This document shows positions 49,771-58,496 of a stretch of DNA of 64,000 nt, in pieces (the first letter of the stretch is position 1; every line of letters begins with the position of its first letter). This stretch comes from an uncultured Rhizobiaceae group bacterium (GTDB lineage: Bacteria > Pseudomonadota > Alphaproteobacteria > Rhizobiales > Rhizobiaceae): contig CALGMR010000004.1 of NCBI GenBank assembly GCA_937958815.1, positions 1 through 64,000 on the forward strand. Reading direction: 5' to 3'. The translations under genes and the position numbers were made by a program. The notes under the pieces are model-generated. The model was not told where the DNA came from. It saw nothing but the letters and a program-made list of their open reading frames with translations, and searched no databases.

Positions 49771-51003
49771 CTAAGCCTCGTAATCGCGCTCGTCTGAAAT
49801 GACTTTGCCATCATTCGGCAAGCTGGAGACTTGCTCCACATGACCACCTAATTTGGTTAAGTCCCGCAAGCTGGATTCGATGGAACCCAAATCCAAATCT
49901 TCTCCCACCACCTGCAGGCGCATCGCATCTTGATCGCCATTGCGCTCTACAATCAGTCGGGCAGATGAAATATTGTTGTGGCGTTTCAGCAAGTCACCCA
50001 CTTGTTTGGGGTCCACAAACATGCCCTTGATTTTCGTCCGTTGATCAGCACGCCCCATCCAACCTTTAAGACGCATATTTGTGCGGCCACAAGGTGATGG
50101 CTTGTCAATTATCGCAGACAAATCTCCCGTCCCAAATCGCACAAGCGGATATGTTTTAGAAAAATTAGTCACAACCAACTCGCCCACTTCGCCATGAGCA
50201 ACTGGCTCATCTGTGCCCGGACGTACGATTTCTACAATGAGGTCTTCGTTGACAACCATGCCATCGTTCACCGAACCATCGCTCATCGTTTCATAGGCAA
50301 TCACACCAAGGTCGGCCGTGGCATAGCATTGCATGACCTGTACTCCGCGGTCTGCATAGGCATCACGCAAAGACGGAAACAAAGCACCGCCGGAGACCAA
50401 AGCCCGTTTGATCGACGACAGATCTTTTCCCATTTCATCAGCTTTGTCCAAAATCACTTTTAGATAGTCCGGTGTCCCTGCATAGGCTGATGGTTTCAAA
50501 GCGGCGGCAGCATCGACCTGCATTTCCGTGTTCCCAATTCCGGCCGGAAACACCGTGCAGCCCAGCGCACGCAATCCTTCATCCAAAATGAAACCGCCTG
50601 GTGTCATATGATAAGATAATGCGTTGTGAACGACATCCCCTTTGCGGAAACCTGCCGCAAACAATGCACGCGCGCCAAGCCATGGGTCCACACCTGCGCC
50701 TTGCGGTTCCCATATGGGGCCTGGTGACAAGAAGATGCGGCTGCCAGCCAAGGCTTGCTCATTTGCAAACCCACCAAATGGAGGGTTTTTCTGCTGCGCT
50801 TCCATGAGTTCTGGTTTGCGCAACACAGGCAATGACGCCAATTTTTCGCGAGACGTAATATTGAGATCATGGCCTTTCAAATGAGCGGACAAACCCGCTG
50901 AAACCTGAACGGCTTCAGTAAGGTGTTCTGGCAGTGTTTTAAAAAGCTGTGTTTCGCGCTCATCCGCAGAACGGTTTTCACGATCATCAAAATATTCAGT
51001 CAT
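49771..51003 (-). CDS. AMP-forming CoA ligase, phenylacetate-CoA ligase like
   Basis: This 410-residue adenylate-forming enzyme resembles PaaK-type aryl-CoA ligases: FRKGDVVHNALSYHMTPGG, then AYAGTPDYLKVIL, MQCYATADLGVIAYE, GELVVTNFSKTYPLVRFGTGDLS, and the C-terminal RADQRTKIKGMFVDPKQVGDLL. It activates an aryl or similar acid to its CoA ester. It is at the downstream end of a leftward run including a branched-chain-type ABC importer, a second CoA ligase and an indolepyruvate oxidoreductase. The zinc peptidase and two small genes lie between it and livF. Confidence 0.85.
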   Translation of the reverse strand: MTEYFDDRENRSADERETQLFKTLPEHLTEAVQVSAGLSAHLKGHDLNITSREKLASLPVLRKPELMEAQQKNPPFGGFANEQALAGSRIFLSPGPIWEPQGAGVDPWLGARALFAAGFRKGDVVHNALSYHMTPGGFILDEGLRALGCTVFPAGIGNTEMQVDAAAALKPSAYAGTPDYLKVILDKADEMGKDLSSIKRALVSGGALFPSLRDAYADRGVQVMQCYATADLGVIAYETMSDGSVNDGMVVNEDLIVEIVRPGTDEPVAHGEVGELVVTNFSKTYPLVRFGTGDLSAIIDKPSPCGRTNMRLKGWMGRADQRTKIKGMFVDPKQVGDLLKRHNNISSARLIVERNGDQDAMRLQVVGEDLDLGSIESSLRDLTKLGGHVEQVSSLPNDGKVISDERDYEA

Positions 51004-51010
51004 GGAAATC

Positions 51011-51697
51011 CTATCTTAAAATTCTAATCCACCGCGCCAAATCCAAAAGGCTCATCAAAGCGCCTGCCACATAGGTAAATGCGGCGGCCTTCAAAACACT
51101 TCGCGCGCCTTTCAAGTCGCTCTCATGCAGATAACCACCTTCTTGCAATATCGGCAAAGCCTTGTTGAAGCTCGCATCATATTCCACAGGCAATGTGATC
51201 AGATGAACAACAATGCGTATGGCCAACAGCGCAACTCCAAAAGCGACCAAACCAAAAAAGGCAGCTGGTGTGCGGGCAAACACAGCCAACACGGGTGCAG
51301 CGAGAAAGAATACGGATGCGATCTTGTCCGTCACGCTGGCAATGCCAACCAACCATTGGCGCAATCGCAATCCCTTTTCTTGATGATAGTCCTGCAAGGC
51401 GTGACCGACTTCGTGGGCCGCAACCGCCACCCCTGTCAGGCTGGCTTTGTGAAAATTGTCGGCAGACAACCGCACCATCTTATCCTGCGGGTCGTAATGA
51501 TCGCCTCGATCCGTTTCTTCAACACCCACACCAGTGAGACCAAAATGCTCGACCAGGTGTTGGGCCAGTTCACCACCAGTGCCAGGAAAATCACTGCGCT
51601 CTTCGCCGTGTTTTTTCATCTCGCGCTTGATCCAGTATTGCGGCCAGAAAACCGCAATCAAGAAAAGCCCTATCCCGATGACAGCTCCGATTGCCAC
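51011..51697 (-). CDS. Neutral zinc metallopeptidase, YugP family
   Basis: This 228-residue membrane protein has an N-terminal membrane segment, then VAAHEVGHALQDY with the HExxH zinc motif, then two or three further membrane segments and the YDASFNKALPIL helix typical of the family. Function is poorly known; a membrane protease role is likely. The start is GTG 51697, only two bases after the upstream gene's stop, so translation is coupled. It is followed by the CoA-ligase gene seven bases after its stop. Confidence 0.88.
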   Translation of the reverse strand: MAIGAVIGIGLFLIAVFWPQYWIKREMKKHGEERSDFPGTGGELAQHLVEHFGLTGVGVEETDRGDHYDPQDKMVRLSADNFHKASLTGVAVAAHEVGHALQDYHQEKGLRLRQWLVGIASVTDKIASVFFLAAPVLAVFARTPAAFFGLVAFGVALLAIRIVVHLITLPVEYDASFNKALPILQEGGYLHESDLKGARSVLKAAAFTYVAGALMSLLDLARWIRILR

Positions 51698-51699
51698 CG

Positions 51700-52158
51700 C
51701 TAAACATGATCCACTGAAATGCGCGCGTGGGGCGCAATGGCTTGCAGAATATTCTCAACACCACCATCGAGCGGGGCGAGATCAACCGAAATGAGCTTCG
51801 GCGGAGCTTCGCCCATAGGCCACAACTGCAAAAGCAATTGAAACTCATTTTCCTGGCGTTCCAATCTCACCTCTTTTATCTGCTCCCACGGGACAGCTTG
51901 AGACGAATGCCGCGCATCAAAAAATCCATCAGGCCGTACAGCGACAATAATTTCTTCCCGCATATATCGATAAATCATCGCGGCGGAGCAAAAGCTGAAG
52001 AATATCCCGCCGGCTACAAATGTGATCCAATAGGGGTGAGAAAACGACATGAGGCGTGAAAACAACCAGATCAAAAAACTGATAATCAACGTCAAACCAA
52101 CGGCGGTTGTTACCGAGGTTCGAAACGATTTTTTAGAATAACGGTACTGATTGGCCAT
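51700..52158 (-). CDS. Hypothetical membrane protein with two N-terminal helices
   Basis: This 152-residue protein has two hydrophobic segments (SVTTAVGLTLIISFLIWLF, then YWITFVAGGIFFSFCSAAMIY), followed by a soluble domain of about 80 residues with the pattern of PH-like YcxB domains (EEIIVAVRPDGFFDARH, VPWEQIKEVRLER). I do not assign a function. It precedes the zinc peptidase by two bases, so the two are likely partners at the membrane. Start ATG 52158; a GTG three bases earlier is equally possible. Confidence 0.7.
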   Translation of the reverse strand: MANQYRYSKKSFRTSVTTAVGLTLIISFLIWLFSRLMSFSHPYWITFVAGGIFFSFCSAAMIYRYMREEIIVAVRPDGFFDARHSSQAVPWEQIKEVRLERQENEFQLLLQLWPMGEAPPKLISVDLAPLDGGVENILQAIAPHARISVDHV

Positions 52159-52209
52159 CACGGAAATATAGTGACTTGAAGCACAGGCTGCTAGTCAGAA
52201 ATTCGTGCA

Positions 52210-52557
52210 CTAGCGAACTCGAAACGAGACACCCTCCGACGAACGAAACCGCTTATTGCCTGTTTTGGTAAAGCTTACACAACTTGTTCCTTTTGCCGGA
52301 CCGCTTGGGAAAGTGGTGCAAACTTTGTTGGCACCTGAATATCGCCATGTCCCATTGAGATTGCCAGCAATGCTGCGCGCGCTGACTGTTCCGTTGGGGC
52401 GATAAAGCATCCTGATGGACAGGCCAAACCGGCGCGTTGTGATCACTTTGCCCAACATCTCTTTGGCAATTTCAGAACGGCTAAGTGCTTTTGCCTCCGC
52501 AGAATTGGGAAACATTACCAATGTGGCAAACAGCATTACAAATGAAACTTTGATCAT
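52210..52557 (-). CDS. Small secreted protein of unknown function
   Basis: This 115-residue protein has a signal peptide (MIKVSFVMLFATLVMFPNSAEA) and a basic mature part with a short conserved-looking pattern: MLYRPNGTVSARS, NGTWRYSGANKVCTTF and GTSCVSFTKTG, with two Cys residues that may form a disulfide. GGAGC lies six bases before ATG 52557. Similar small exported proteins occur in Rhizobiales; function unknown. It lies between livF and the membrane protein, with its own spacing on both sides. Confidence 0.72.
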   Translation of the reverse strand: MIKVSFVMLFATLVMFPNSAEAKALSRSEIAKEMLGKVITTRRFGLSIRMLYRPNGTVSARSIAGNLNGTWRYSGANKVCTTFPSGPAKGTSCVSFTKTGNKRFRSSEGVSFRVR

Positions 52558-52622
52558 AATTCGCTCCGGTCATTCATCGTGCTTTAGTTACGAACTGAAA
52601 CGCAGCTGGGTTTCAACGATGT

Positions 52623-53453
52623 TTAAGCCAACCAGCGTTTGCGGCGCTTATAGTGTTTGACATCTTTGAACGACTTACGCCCCTCGCCGCCCACACCCAA
52701 ATAGAATTCTTTCACATCTTCGTTTTCACGCAATGCCTTGCCTTCGCCATCCAGAACCACACGGCCTGATTCCAGAATATATCCATATGTGGCATAGCGC
52801 AGCGCGATGTTCGTGTTCTGCTCTGCCAATAGGAACGAAACGCCTTCTTGCGTATTCAGGCTTTGGACAATTTCAAAAATTTCTTCCACCAATTGAGGTG
52901 CAAGCCCCATCGACGGTTCGTCCAACAAAATCATCTCGGGTTTGGACATCAGCGCGCGTCCAATCGCACACATCTGTTGCTCACCACCTGATGTATAGCC
53001 CGCCAATGACGTACGCCTTTCCCGCAAACGCGGGAAATAATTGTACACCATTTCAAGGTCTTTTTTGATCGCTGCCGCACCATCTTTGCGCGTGAACGCC
53101 CCTGTCATGAGGTTCTCTTCAATAGACAAGTGACCAAAGCAATGGCGGCCTTCCATCACCTGTATACAACCGCGTCGCACAAGATCGTTGGGCGAAAGAG
53201 ACTGAATCTCCTCGCCTTTGAACATGATGTTACCCTTTGTCACATCACCACGCTCAGCGCCCAAAAGGTTTGAAATCGCTTTAAGCGTTGTGGTTTTGCC
53301 AGCACCATTCGCACCCAAAATGGCAACGATGCCCCCTCGAGGAACAGTCAATGAAACGCCTTTCAGAACCAAAATCACGTGATCATAGATCACTTCAATA
53401 TTGTTCACTTCCAGAATGGTTTCAGCTTGATCAATTTCAGCGGCAGTAGACAT
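52623..53453 (-). CDS. livF: Branched-chain-type ABC transporter ATPase (LivF-like)
   Basis: This 276-residue ATPase has Walker A GANGAGKTTTL, signature YTSGGEQQMCAIGRAL and Walker B MILLDEPSMGLAP. The C-terminal extension is rich in Lys/Arg (GRKSFKDVKHYKRRKRW), unlike the short end of LivF in amino-acid systems; it is a feature of the subgroup found with CoA ligases. It powers the importer with LivG, LivH, LivM and the binding protein encoded upstream. A hairpin separates it from the binding-protein gene. The true substrate is not necessarily a branched-chain amino acid. Confidence 0.9.
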   Translation of the reverse strand: MSTAAEIDQAETILEVNNIEVIYDHVILVLKGVSLTVPRGGIVAILGANGAGKTTTLKAISNLLGAERGDVTKGNIMFKGEEIQSLSPNDLVRRGCIQVMEGRHCFGHLSIEENLMTGAFTRKDGAAAIKKDLEMVYNYFPRLRERRTSLAGYTSGGEQQMCAIGRALMSKPEMILLDEPSMGLAPQLVEEIFEIVQSLNTQEGVSFLLAEQNTNIALRYATYGYILESGRVVLDGEGKALRENEDVKEFYLGVGGEGRKSFKDVKHYKRRKRWLA

Positions 53454-53554
53454 AGGACAATCTCAAATTACAAAGTCTGCCAAGCAAATATCAGGGCAGA
53501 GAAAAAAGTGTTTCGGGTGAACGATGTATCACCCACCCGAAACGGTTTTTGTGC

Positions 53555-53583
53555 TTCAGTTTTCCCTCAACGGAAAAACTGAA
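53555..53583 (-). terminator. Stem-loop between the binding-protein gene and livF
   Basis: TTCAGTTTTCC (53555-53565) pairs with GGAAAAACTGAA (53572-53583), with one bulged A. On the minus strand it lies 7 bases after the binding-protein stop and no T run follows. It probably protects the upstream mRNA or gives partial termination, as the hairpin in the fucose operon does. Confidence 0.5.
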
Positions 53584-53589
53584 CCGGAC

Positions 53590-54888
53590 TTAGCCGCACT
53601 CCTGACCTTTCCAGCCAGGCTTATCAGATACGTATTTCGCTGCAGCTTCTTCAAGCAACGGTCTCACAACATCTGTCATAGGAGGGATAAGGTCGGTTGT
53701 GCGTTTCCAGTCACTTCCGTCCCATTGCTGAATGAAGATCGCACTGCCACCTTCATGGTCAGCACATGACCCTTTTACTGGGCCAGCAAAGCCTTCAAGG
53801 CCGAGCTCTTTCATACGTGCATCTGTCAGGTTGATACCTTCAAGACCGTCACGCATGTCAGCGCCAGTGATGTTTTTCTTACCGGATTTTTCCTGTGCCA
53901 CTTTGATTGCTTCAGCAACCAAAACCGCATTGTAGAGACCACGGTTGTACAAAACATCGCCAACTTTGTCTGGGTCAGTCAGGCTCTTGCCTGCATCAAC
54001 GACGAGCTTCTTAACGTCTTGAAGCGCAGGGAAATCTGCACCAACGCCGGAGAAGTTTGCGGCAAGATAGCCTTTGCCTGTCGCGCCCACAGGGTCGAGA
54101 TCAGCATGAGCGCCAGCCCACCAGTTGCCGATAAACTTGTCCATTGGGAAGCGGATTTTAGCGGCTTCTTTAACAGCTGTAGCGTTCATCGCGCCCCAAC
54201 CCCACATGATCATCCAGTCAGGACGTTCTTTGCGGACGTTGAGCCACTGAGAACCTTGGTTCTGCATGTCCTTACCAGCGACCGGGAAACCAACCCATTC
54301 GAAACCAAGTTTCGGAGCAAGTTTTTCCAGCAATGGAATTGGCTCACGGCCATAACCAGCATCGAGATAAATGAACCCGATTTTTTTGCCTTTAAGGCCA
54401 CCGTTGGAATCAATATACTTCAAGATCGAAGACATCTGGCTCCAATAACCGGCGGGGTATGTGAACGTGTAAGGGAAAGATTTGCCCACACCCGCAGCTG
54501 ACAATCCATAACCCATAGAAAGAACAGGAATTTGGTCGACAGGAGCTTTCGGGATCAGCTGAAGCGTGATGCCTGTTGAAAGCGGATTGTACACCAAAGC
54601 GCCTTTGCCTTTAGTTGCTTCGTAGCACTCAACGCCTTTTTGCGCGTTGTAGCCTGTTTCACATTCTTCAACTTTGATTTTGACACCGCCAATGCCACCA
54701 TCACGCTCGTTGAGCATGTTGAGATAGTCCGCAAAACCATTGGCAAATGGAATGCCGCCACCAGCAAATGGGCCTGTGCGATAACTTAGTGATGGAACAT
54801 AGAGTTCCTCCGCATGTGCGGTAACGAGCGTACCAGTGACGGCAATCGCCGTAGCTGCAACGCCCAATACAAGAGATTTAAGTCTCAT
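53590..54888 (-). CDS. Substrate-binding protein of a branched-chain-type ABC importer
   Basis: This 432-residue protein has a signal peptide (MRLKSLVLGVAATAIAVTGT, cleavage near AHA-EE) and the type 1 periplasmic-binding fold (ELYVPSLSYRTGPFAGGGIPFANGF, MQNQGSQWLNVRKERPDW). The start ATG 54888 is preceded by GGAGGAAG; a longer frame to 54951 adds residues before the signal. It delivers a ligand, perhaps an aryl or fatty acid or amino acid, to LivH/LivM. Its size exceeds that of classical LivK (~370), which is usual for the group linked to acyl-CoA ligases. Confidence 0.9.
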   Translation of the reverse strand: MRLKSLVLGVAATAIAVTGTLVTAHAEELYVPSLSYRTGPFAGGGIPFANGFADYLNMLNERDGGIGGVKIKVEECETGYNAQKGVECYEATKGKGALVYNPLSTGITLQLIPKAPVDQIPVLSMGYGLSAAGVGKSFPYTFTYPAGYWSQMSSILKYIDSNGGLKGKKIGFIYLDAGYGREPIPLLEKLAPKLGFEWVGFPVAGKDMQNQGSQWLNVRKERPDWMIMWGWGAMNATAVKEAAKIRFPMDKFIGNWWAGAHADLDPVGATGKGYLAANFSGVGADFPALQDVKKLVVDAGKSLTDPDKVGDVLYNRGLYNAVLVAEAIKVAQEKSGKKNITGADMRDGLEGINLTDARMKELGLEGFAGPVKGSCADHEGGSAIFIQQWDGSDWKRTTDLIPPMTDVVRPLLEEAAAKYVSDKPGWKGQECG

Positions 54889-55005
54889 TGTCTTCCTCCA
54901 GTTGTGACGCCTCCCAGCGTCGGATTGAAACCTACAAAATTTTGAAGACACGTGGTTTCTTTTCGCATCTCCATCACGCGCGTTCTATTGGGCGCGTTAT
55001 TCGTC

Positions 55006-56085
55006 TTAGCCATATGGGAATGGCCAATTGCGCAATTTCTCTTTTCCGATTTGCCACATGCGCGCCAGTCCATGAGGCTCCACAATCAAGAATAGAATAA
55101 TCAATGAACCGATGATCAACTGGGTGATGTGTTCTGCTGTGGCGGCTCCAATGTTCAAACCAACAATCTCTGGGGCTGAGCGGATGACGATCGGCAAAAT
55201 GAAGATCAATGCCGCTCCCATGAAACAACCGATGAGTGACCCCATGCCGCCAATGATCACCATGAACAGAACCTGGAATGAAACATTGATGTTGAAGCTT
55301 TCAACCTCTGCGGCACCCAACCACATGAACACCATCAACGCACCAGCAACACCGCAATAATAAGACGACATGGCAAATGCCGAGAGTTTTGCATTAAGCG
55401 GTTTGATGCCCATCAATTCCGCGGCAATGTCCATATCGCGGATCATCATCCAAGATCTGCCGATGCGCCCGCGGATAACGTTTGACGCAACCCAGGTCAG
55501 TGCAACAACAATTCCCAACACCACAAAATAACGTGTCATAGGTGTGGCAGATGCTCCTGTGACAGCGATACCAAAAGCCGTTTTGGTCGGCACCTCAATC
55601 GCGCCGGAATCATTGTAATTGTACAACCACGCCACACGAATGAACGCCCATTCCAGAAAGAACTGGGCAGCCAAAGTTGTGATCGCGAGATAGAGCCCTT
55701 TGATGCGCAAGCTGGGAAGTCCGAAAACGCAACCGACAATTGCTGCAAAAAATCCGGAAAGCAAAACATGGATCAAAATGTTCACATCAGGAAAGATGGT
55801 CACAAGCTTATAACAAGAATAGGCACCAACACCCATAAATGCGCCAGTGCCCAAGGACAGCTGGCCGCAATAGCCTGTGAGAATATTCAAACCAATTGCC
55901 GCAAGTGAGAAGATCAAAAACGGAATCATGATTGAGTTTATGAAAAAGTCATTTCCAAAAAACGGAATGATGACAGCAGCAATCACAAGAATGACCCCAA
56001 GGCCGATCTTGTCTTGCAGAATTGGGAAAATTGCTTGATCGGCTTTGTAGTTCGTTTTGAACTGACCTGCTTCGCGATAAAACAT
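55006..56085 (-). CDS. livM: Branched-chain-type ABC permease (LivM-like)
   Basis: This 359-residue permease has about nine membrane segments and the family motifs LNILTGYCGQLSLGTGAFMGVGAYS, FGLPSLRIKGLYLAITTLAAQF, and GGMGSLIGCFMGAALIFILP. It forms the channel with LivH. Its start shares a base with the stop of the DUF1801 gene upstream (TAATG). The unusual separation from livH by that gene is noted under findings. Confidence 0.92.
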   Translation of the reverse strand: MFYREAGQFKTNYKADQAIFPILQDKIGLGVILVIAAVIIPFFGNDFFINSIMIPFLIFSLAAIGLNILTGYCGQLSLGTGAFMGVGAYSCYKLVTIFPDVNILIHVLLSGFFAAIVGCVFGLPSLRIKGLYLAITTLAAQFFLEWAFIRVAWLYNYNDSGAIEVPTKTAFGIAVTGASATPMTRYFVVLGIVVALTWVASNVIRGRIGRSWMMIRDMDIAAELMGIKPLNAKLSAFAMSSYYCGVAGALMVFMWLGAAEVESFNINVSFQVLFMVIIGGMGSLIGCFMGAALIFILPIVIRSAPEIVGLNIGAATAEHITQLIIGSLIILFLIVEPHGLARMWQIGKEKLRNWPFPYG

Positions 56086-56522
56086 TAAGCCTTCACTTTC
56101 TTGTTCTTTTTTGAAGCCGCAGCTTCAAGCCCGTTTCTGCGCTCTTCAATGGCCATATGCATCAGTTGAGCAATTTTTGCGCTGCGCGCTGTGGCCTGAT
56201 CGAAAACCTTCACATGGCGCAATTTTTTACCCGTGCCTTCCAGCAGCTTGTTTGGATCATCAAGCGCAGCACCCCACCAAAACCCAAGGTTGACGCGATC
56301 GGTTTGCGGCATGAGATAGCAATAGGCTTCACTCATCTTTTTTTCACCAAATCCAAAGGCGACTGCTTTGTCGCCTTTCCTTGGAACCTCCACCGTGTCT
56401 GGATGCAGTCCAACAACCAGCGCCCGCAGATCATCTGCAATCGCTTTCACAGCTTTCGAACGGCGACCGAAGACCCCGCCCCACGTTCCATGTTTGGTGA
56501 TTGTTGTGACCATTGATGACAT
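56085..56522 (-). CDS. DUF1801-type protein between livH and livM
   Basis: This 145-residue protein has the DUF1801/YdhG-type fold: VVGLHPDTVEVPRKGDKAVAFGFGEKKMSEAYCYLMPQ and VNLGFWWGAALDDPNKLLEG, then a helical, Lys-rich C-terminus. Function is unknown. The gene is linked to both neighbours: its ATG 56522 overlaps the livH stop (TGATG) and its own stop overlaps the livM start (TAATG), so it must be translated with the transporter. A slightly later ATG at 56513 could be used. It may be a cytoplasmic accessory of the importer or a chance insertion kept in frame. Confidence 0.8.
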   Translation of the reverse strand: MSSMVTTITKHGTWGGVFGRRSKAVKAIADDLRALVVGLHPDTVEVPRKGDKAVAFGFGEKKMSEAYCYLMPQTDRVNLGFWWGAALDDPNKLLEGTGKKLRHVKVFDQATARSAKIAQLMHMAIEERRNGLEAAASKKNKKVKA

Positions 56523-57478
56523 CACACCCGCTCGATTATCTTCTCACCGAAGAGACCCTGTGGGCGGAACAAGAGGAAGATAAGAGCCAACATATAGGCA
56601 AACCAAGCTTCGACGCCTCCGCCAAAAAGACCGCCCCAATAAACTTCGAATATCTTCTCGCCGATCCCGATAATCAGACCGCCAACAATCGCTCCTGGAA
56701 TGGACGTAAATCCGCCCAGAATGAGAACCGCCAATGCTTTCAAGGCAATCACCTCAAGGGCAAACGACACATCAGAACGTGCGCCCCACATAATACCAGT
56801 GACCAAAGCAACCACACCCGCAGCGAACCAGACGATGGCCCAAATTTGGTTCAGTGAAATGCCAACTGACAGCGCCGCTTGGTGATCATCCGCCACAGCA
56901 CGTAATGCCCGACCAATGCGTGTTTTGGAAAAGAAAATCGCAAGTGCAATCACCATCACCGTGGCAATGACAACCGCTGCGATATCGAGGTGTTGAAGCG
57001 AAACCAATCCGCCAAACATCTCTAAATCGGTCACACCTGTAGGTAAGCCCAATTCTGTCGTGATCATTGTTTTTGGCTCACCACCAAAAATTGATTCCCC
57101 TGCCCCTTTGAGAAACAAGGTCAGACCAATCGTTGCCATCAGCAAAATTGCGTCATGCTGACCAACCAGGGGCCGCAAAACCACCCGTTCGATACCCATC
57201 GCCAGTAGCGCCATCACACCAATCGTGAGGAACAACGCAATCCAAGCGGGAATGCCCAACGCATGCAGTCCCACCAGTGTCAGGGCAGCGAACACCACCA
57301 TGATTCCCTGTGCGAAATTGAACACGCCAGATGCTTTGAAAATCAAAACAAAGCCCAAAGCAATCAGGGCATAGAGAATACCGGCCACAAAGCCTTCCCA
57401 GATCGTTTGCACAAACAAATCTGGCAACTCTCCAATGAGAACGAAAGGCGCGACGAAAATTTCATTCAGCAAGTCCAT
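56522..57478 (-). CDS. livH: Branched-chain-type ABC permease (LivH-like)
   Basis: This 318-residue permease has about eight membrane segments and the family motifs GILYALIALGFVLIFKASGVFNFAQG, RALRAVADDHQAALSVGI, and LGGFTSIPGAIVGGLIIGIGE. The start is ATG 57478 with AGGGG upstream; a frame extending to 57505 overlaps the small upstream gene. It forms the channel with LivM. The stop overlaps the DUF1801 start by one base. Confidence 0.92.
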   Translation of the reverse strand: MDLLNEIFVAPFVLIGELPDLFVQTIWEGFVAGILYALIALGFVLIFKASGVFNFAQGIMVVFAALTLVGLHALGIPAWIALFLTIGVMALLAMGIERVVLRPLVGQHDAILLMATIGLTLFLKGAGESIFGGEPKTMITTELGLPTGVTDLEMFGGLVSLQHLDIAAVVIATVMVIALAIFFSKTRIGRALRAVADDHQAALSVGISLNQIWAIVWFAAGVVALVTGIMWGARSDVSFALEVIALKALAVLILGGFTSIPGAIVGGLIIGIGEKIFEVYWGGLFGGGVEAWFAYMLALIFLLFRPQGLFGEKIIERV

Positions 57479-57482
57479 CACA

Positions 57483-57650
57483 TCACCCCTTTTCCGGCAC
57501 AACAAGTTCGGGAAACAATCCCGCTAAACCAAGCGCAATCATCAACACTGCGATGGCCCAACGCATCCAGCGTGGCACCATGATCAAAAGAACACCGCCC
57601 CCCAGCAAAAACATTGAAACGGCTTTGGGATAGTCGGCCAGAATATCCAT
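57483..57650 (-). CDS. 55-residue membrane protein between livG and livH
   Basis: ATG 57650 with GGAGAA seven bases upstream, stop at 57483-57485, in a frame distinct from both neighbours. The product starts MDILADYPKAVSMFLLGGG and has two hydrophobic stretches (VSMFLLGGGVLLIMV and IAVLMIALGLAGLFP), so a small inner-membrane hairpin protein is predicted. It begins 12 bases after the livG stop and ends 4 bases before livH starts, which fits an expressed operon gene. It may be a small transporter subunit or stabiliser; I do not recognise a family. Confidence 0.65.
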   Translation of the reverse strand: MDILADYPKAVSMFLLGGGVLLIMVPRWMRWAIAVLMIALGLAGLFPELVVPEKG

Positions 57651-57662
57651 TAAAATTCTCCA

Positions 57663-58496
57663 TCAATGGGGCACCCCGAGATAGGCGTCGATCACTTCTT
57701 GACTGGCTTGGACTTCCTCAGGAATTCCATCGGCAATCTTCTTGCCGTAATCCAGAACAACCACGCGATCAGCCAAATCCATCACGACACCCATGTCATG
57801 TTCAATCAACGCAATCGTTGTGCCGAACTGTTGATTCACGTCGATGATGAAGCGGCTCATATCCTCTTTTTCTTCGAGGTTCATACCTGCCATTGGCTCG
57901 TCCAGCAGCAAGAGATCTGGCTCTAACGCCAAGGCGCGGCCAAGCTCAACACGCTTTTGCAAACCATACGGCAACTTGCCAACTGGTTGGCGACGAATGT
58001 GGGCTATTTCCAGAAAGTCGATAATTTCTTCAACACGACGGCGGTGTTCAATCTCTTCGTCACGCGCCGGGCCATAATAAAACATCTGAGTGATGAAGTT
58101 CTTATTCATCTTCAGTGAACGGCCAGACATGATGTTATCGAGCGTGGACATGCCTGTAAAAAGCGCAACGTTTTGAAAGGTTCGTGCAATGCCTGAAGCC
58201 GCTGCTTCATAAGGCTTCATCTTTGTTCGCGTTTCCCCACGAAAACGGATCGTCCCTTCTTGGGGATGATAAAACCCGTTGATCACATTGAGCATAGAGG
58301 TTTTACCAGCACCATTGGGCCCGATAATTGCGCGCACTTCGCCTTTGCGAATATCAAACGAAATATCTTCAATAGCTGTCACACCACCAAAGCGCAGAGT
58401 GACATTGTCAACGGAAAGAAGTTCCTCCCCGACAGCAACCCCATCATCACGACCAGAGTTCAAATTCATTGCAGGGGGTTTGGTGTGTGCGTTCAT
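57663..58496 (-). CDS. livG: Branched-chain-type ABC transporter ATPase (LivG-like)
   Basis: This 277-residue ATPase has Walker A GPNGAGKTSMLNVINGFY, signature-like LPYGLQKRVELGRALALEP and Walker B LLLLDEPMAGMNLEEKEDM, all standard for LivG. It overlaps the upstream CoA-ligase stop by 4 bases (ATGA) and is followed by the 55-residue membrane protein. It powers the importer with LivF. Confidence 0.92.
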   Translation of the reverse strand: MNAHTKPPAMNLNSGRDDGVAVGEELLSVDNVTLRFGGVTAIEDISFDIRKGEVRAIIGPNGAGKTSMLNVINGFYHPQEGTIRFRGETRTKMKPYEAAASGIARTFQNVALFTGMSTLDNIMSGRSLKMNKNFITQMFYYGPARDEEIEHRRRVEEIIDFLEIAHIRRQPVGKLPYGLQKRVELGRALALEPDLLLLDEPMAGMNLEEKEDMSRFIIDVNQQFGTTIALIEHDMGVVMDLADRVVVLDYGKKIADGIPEEVQASQEVIDAYLGVPH

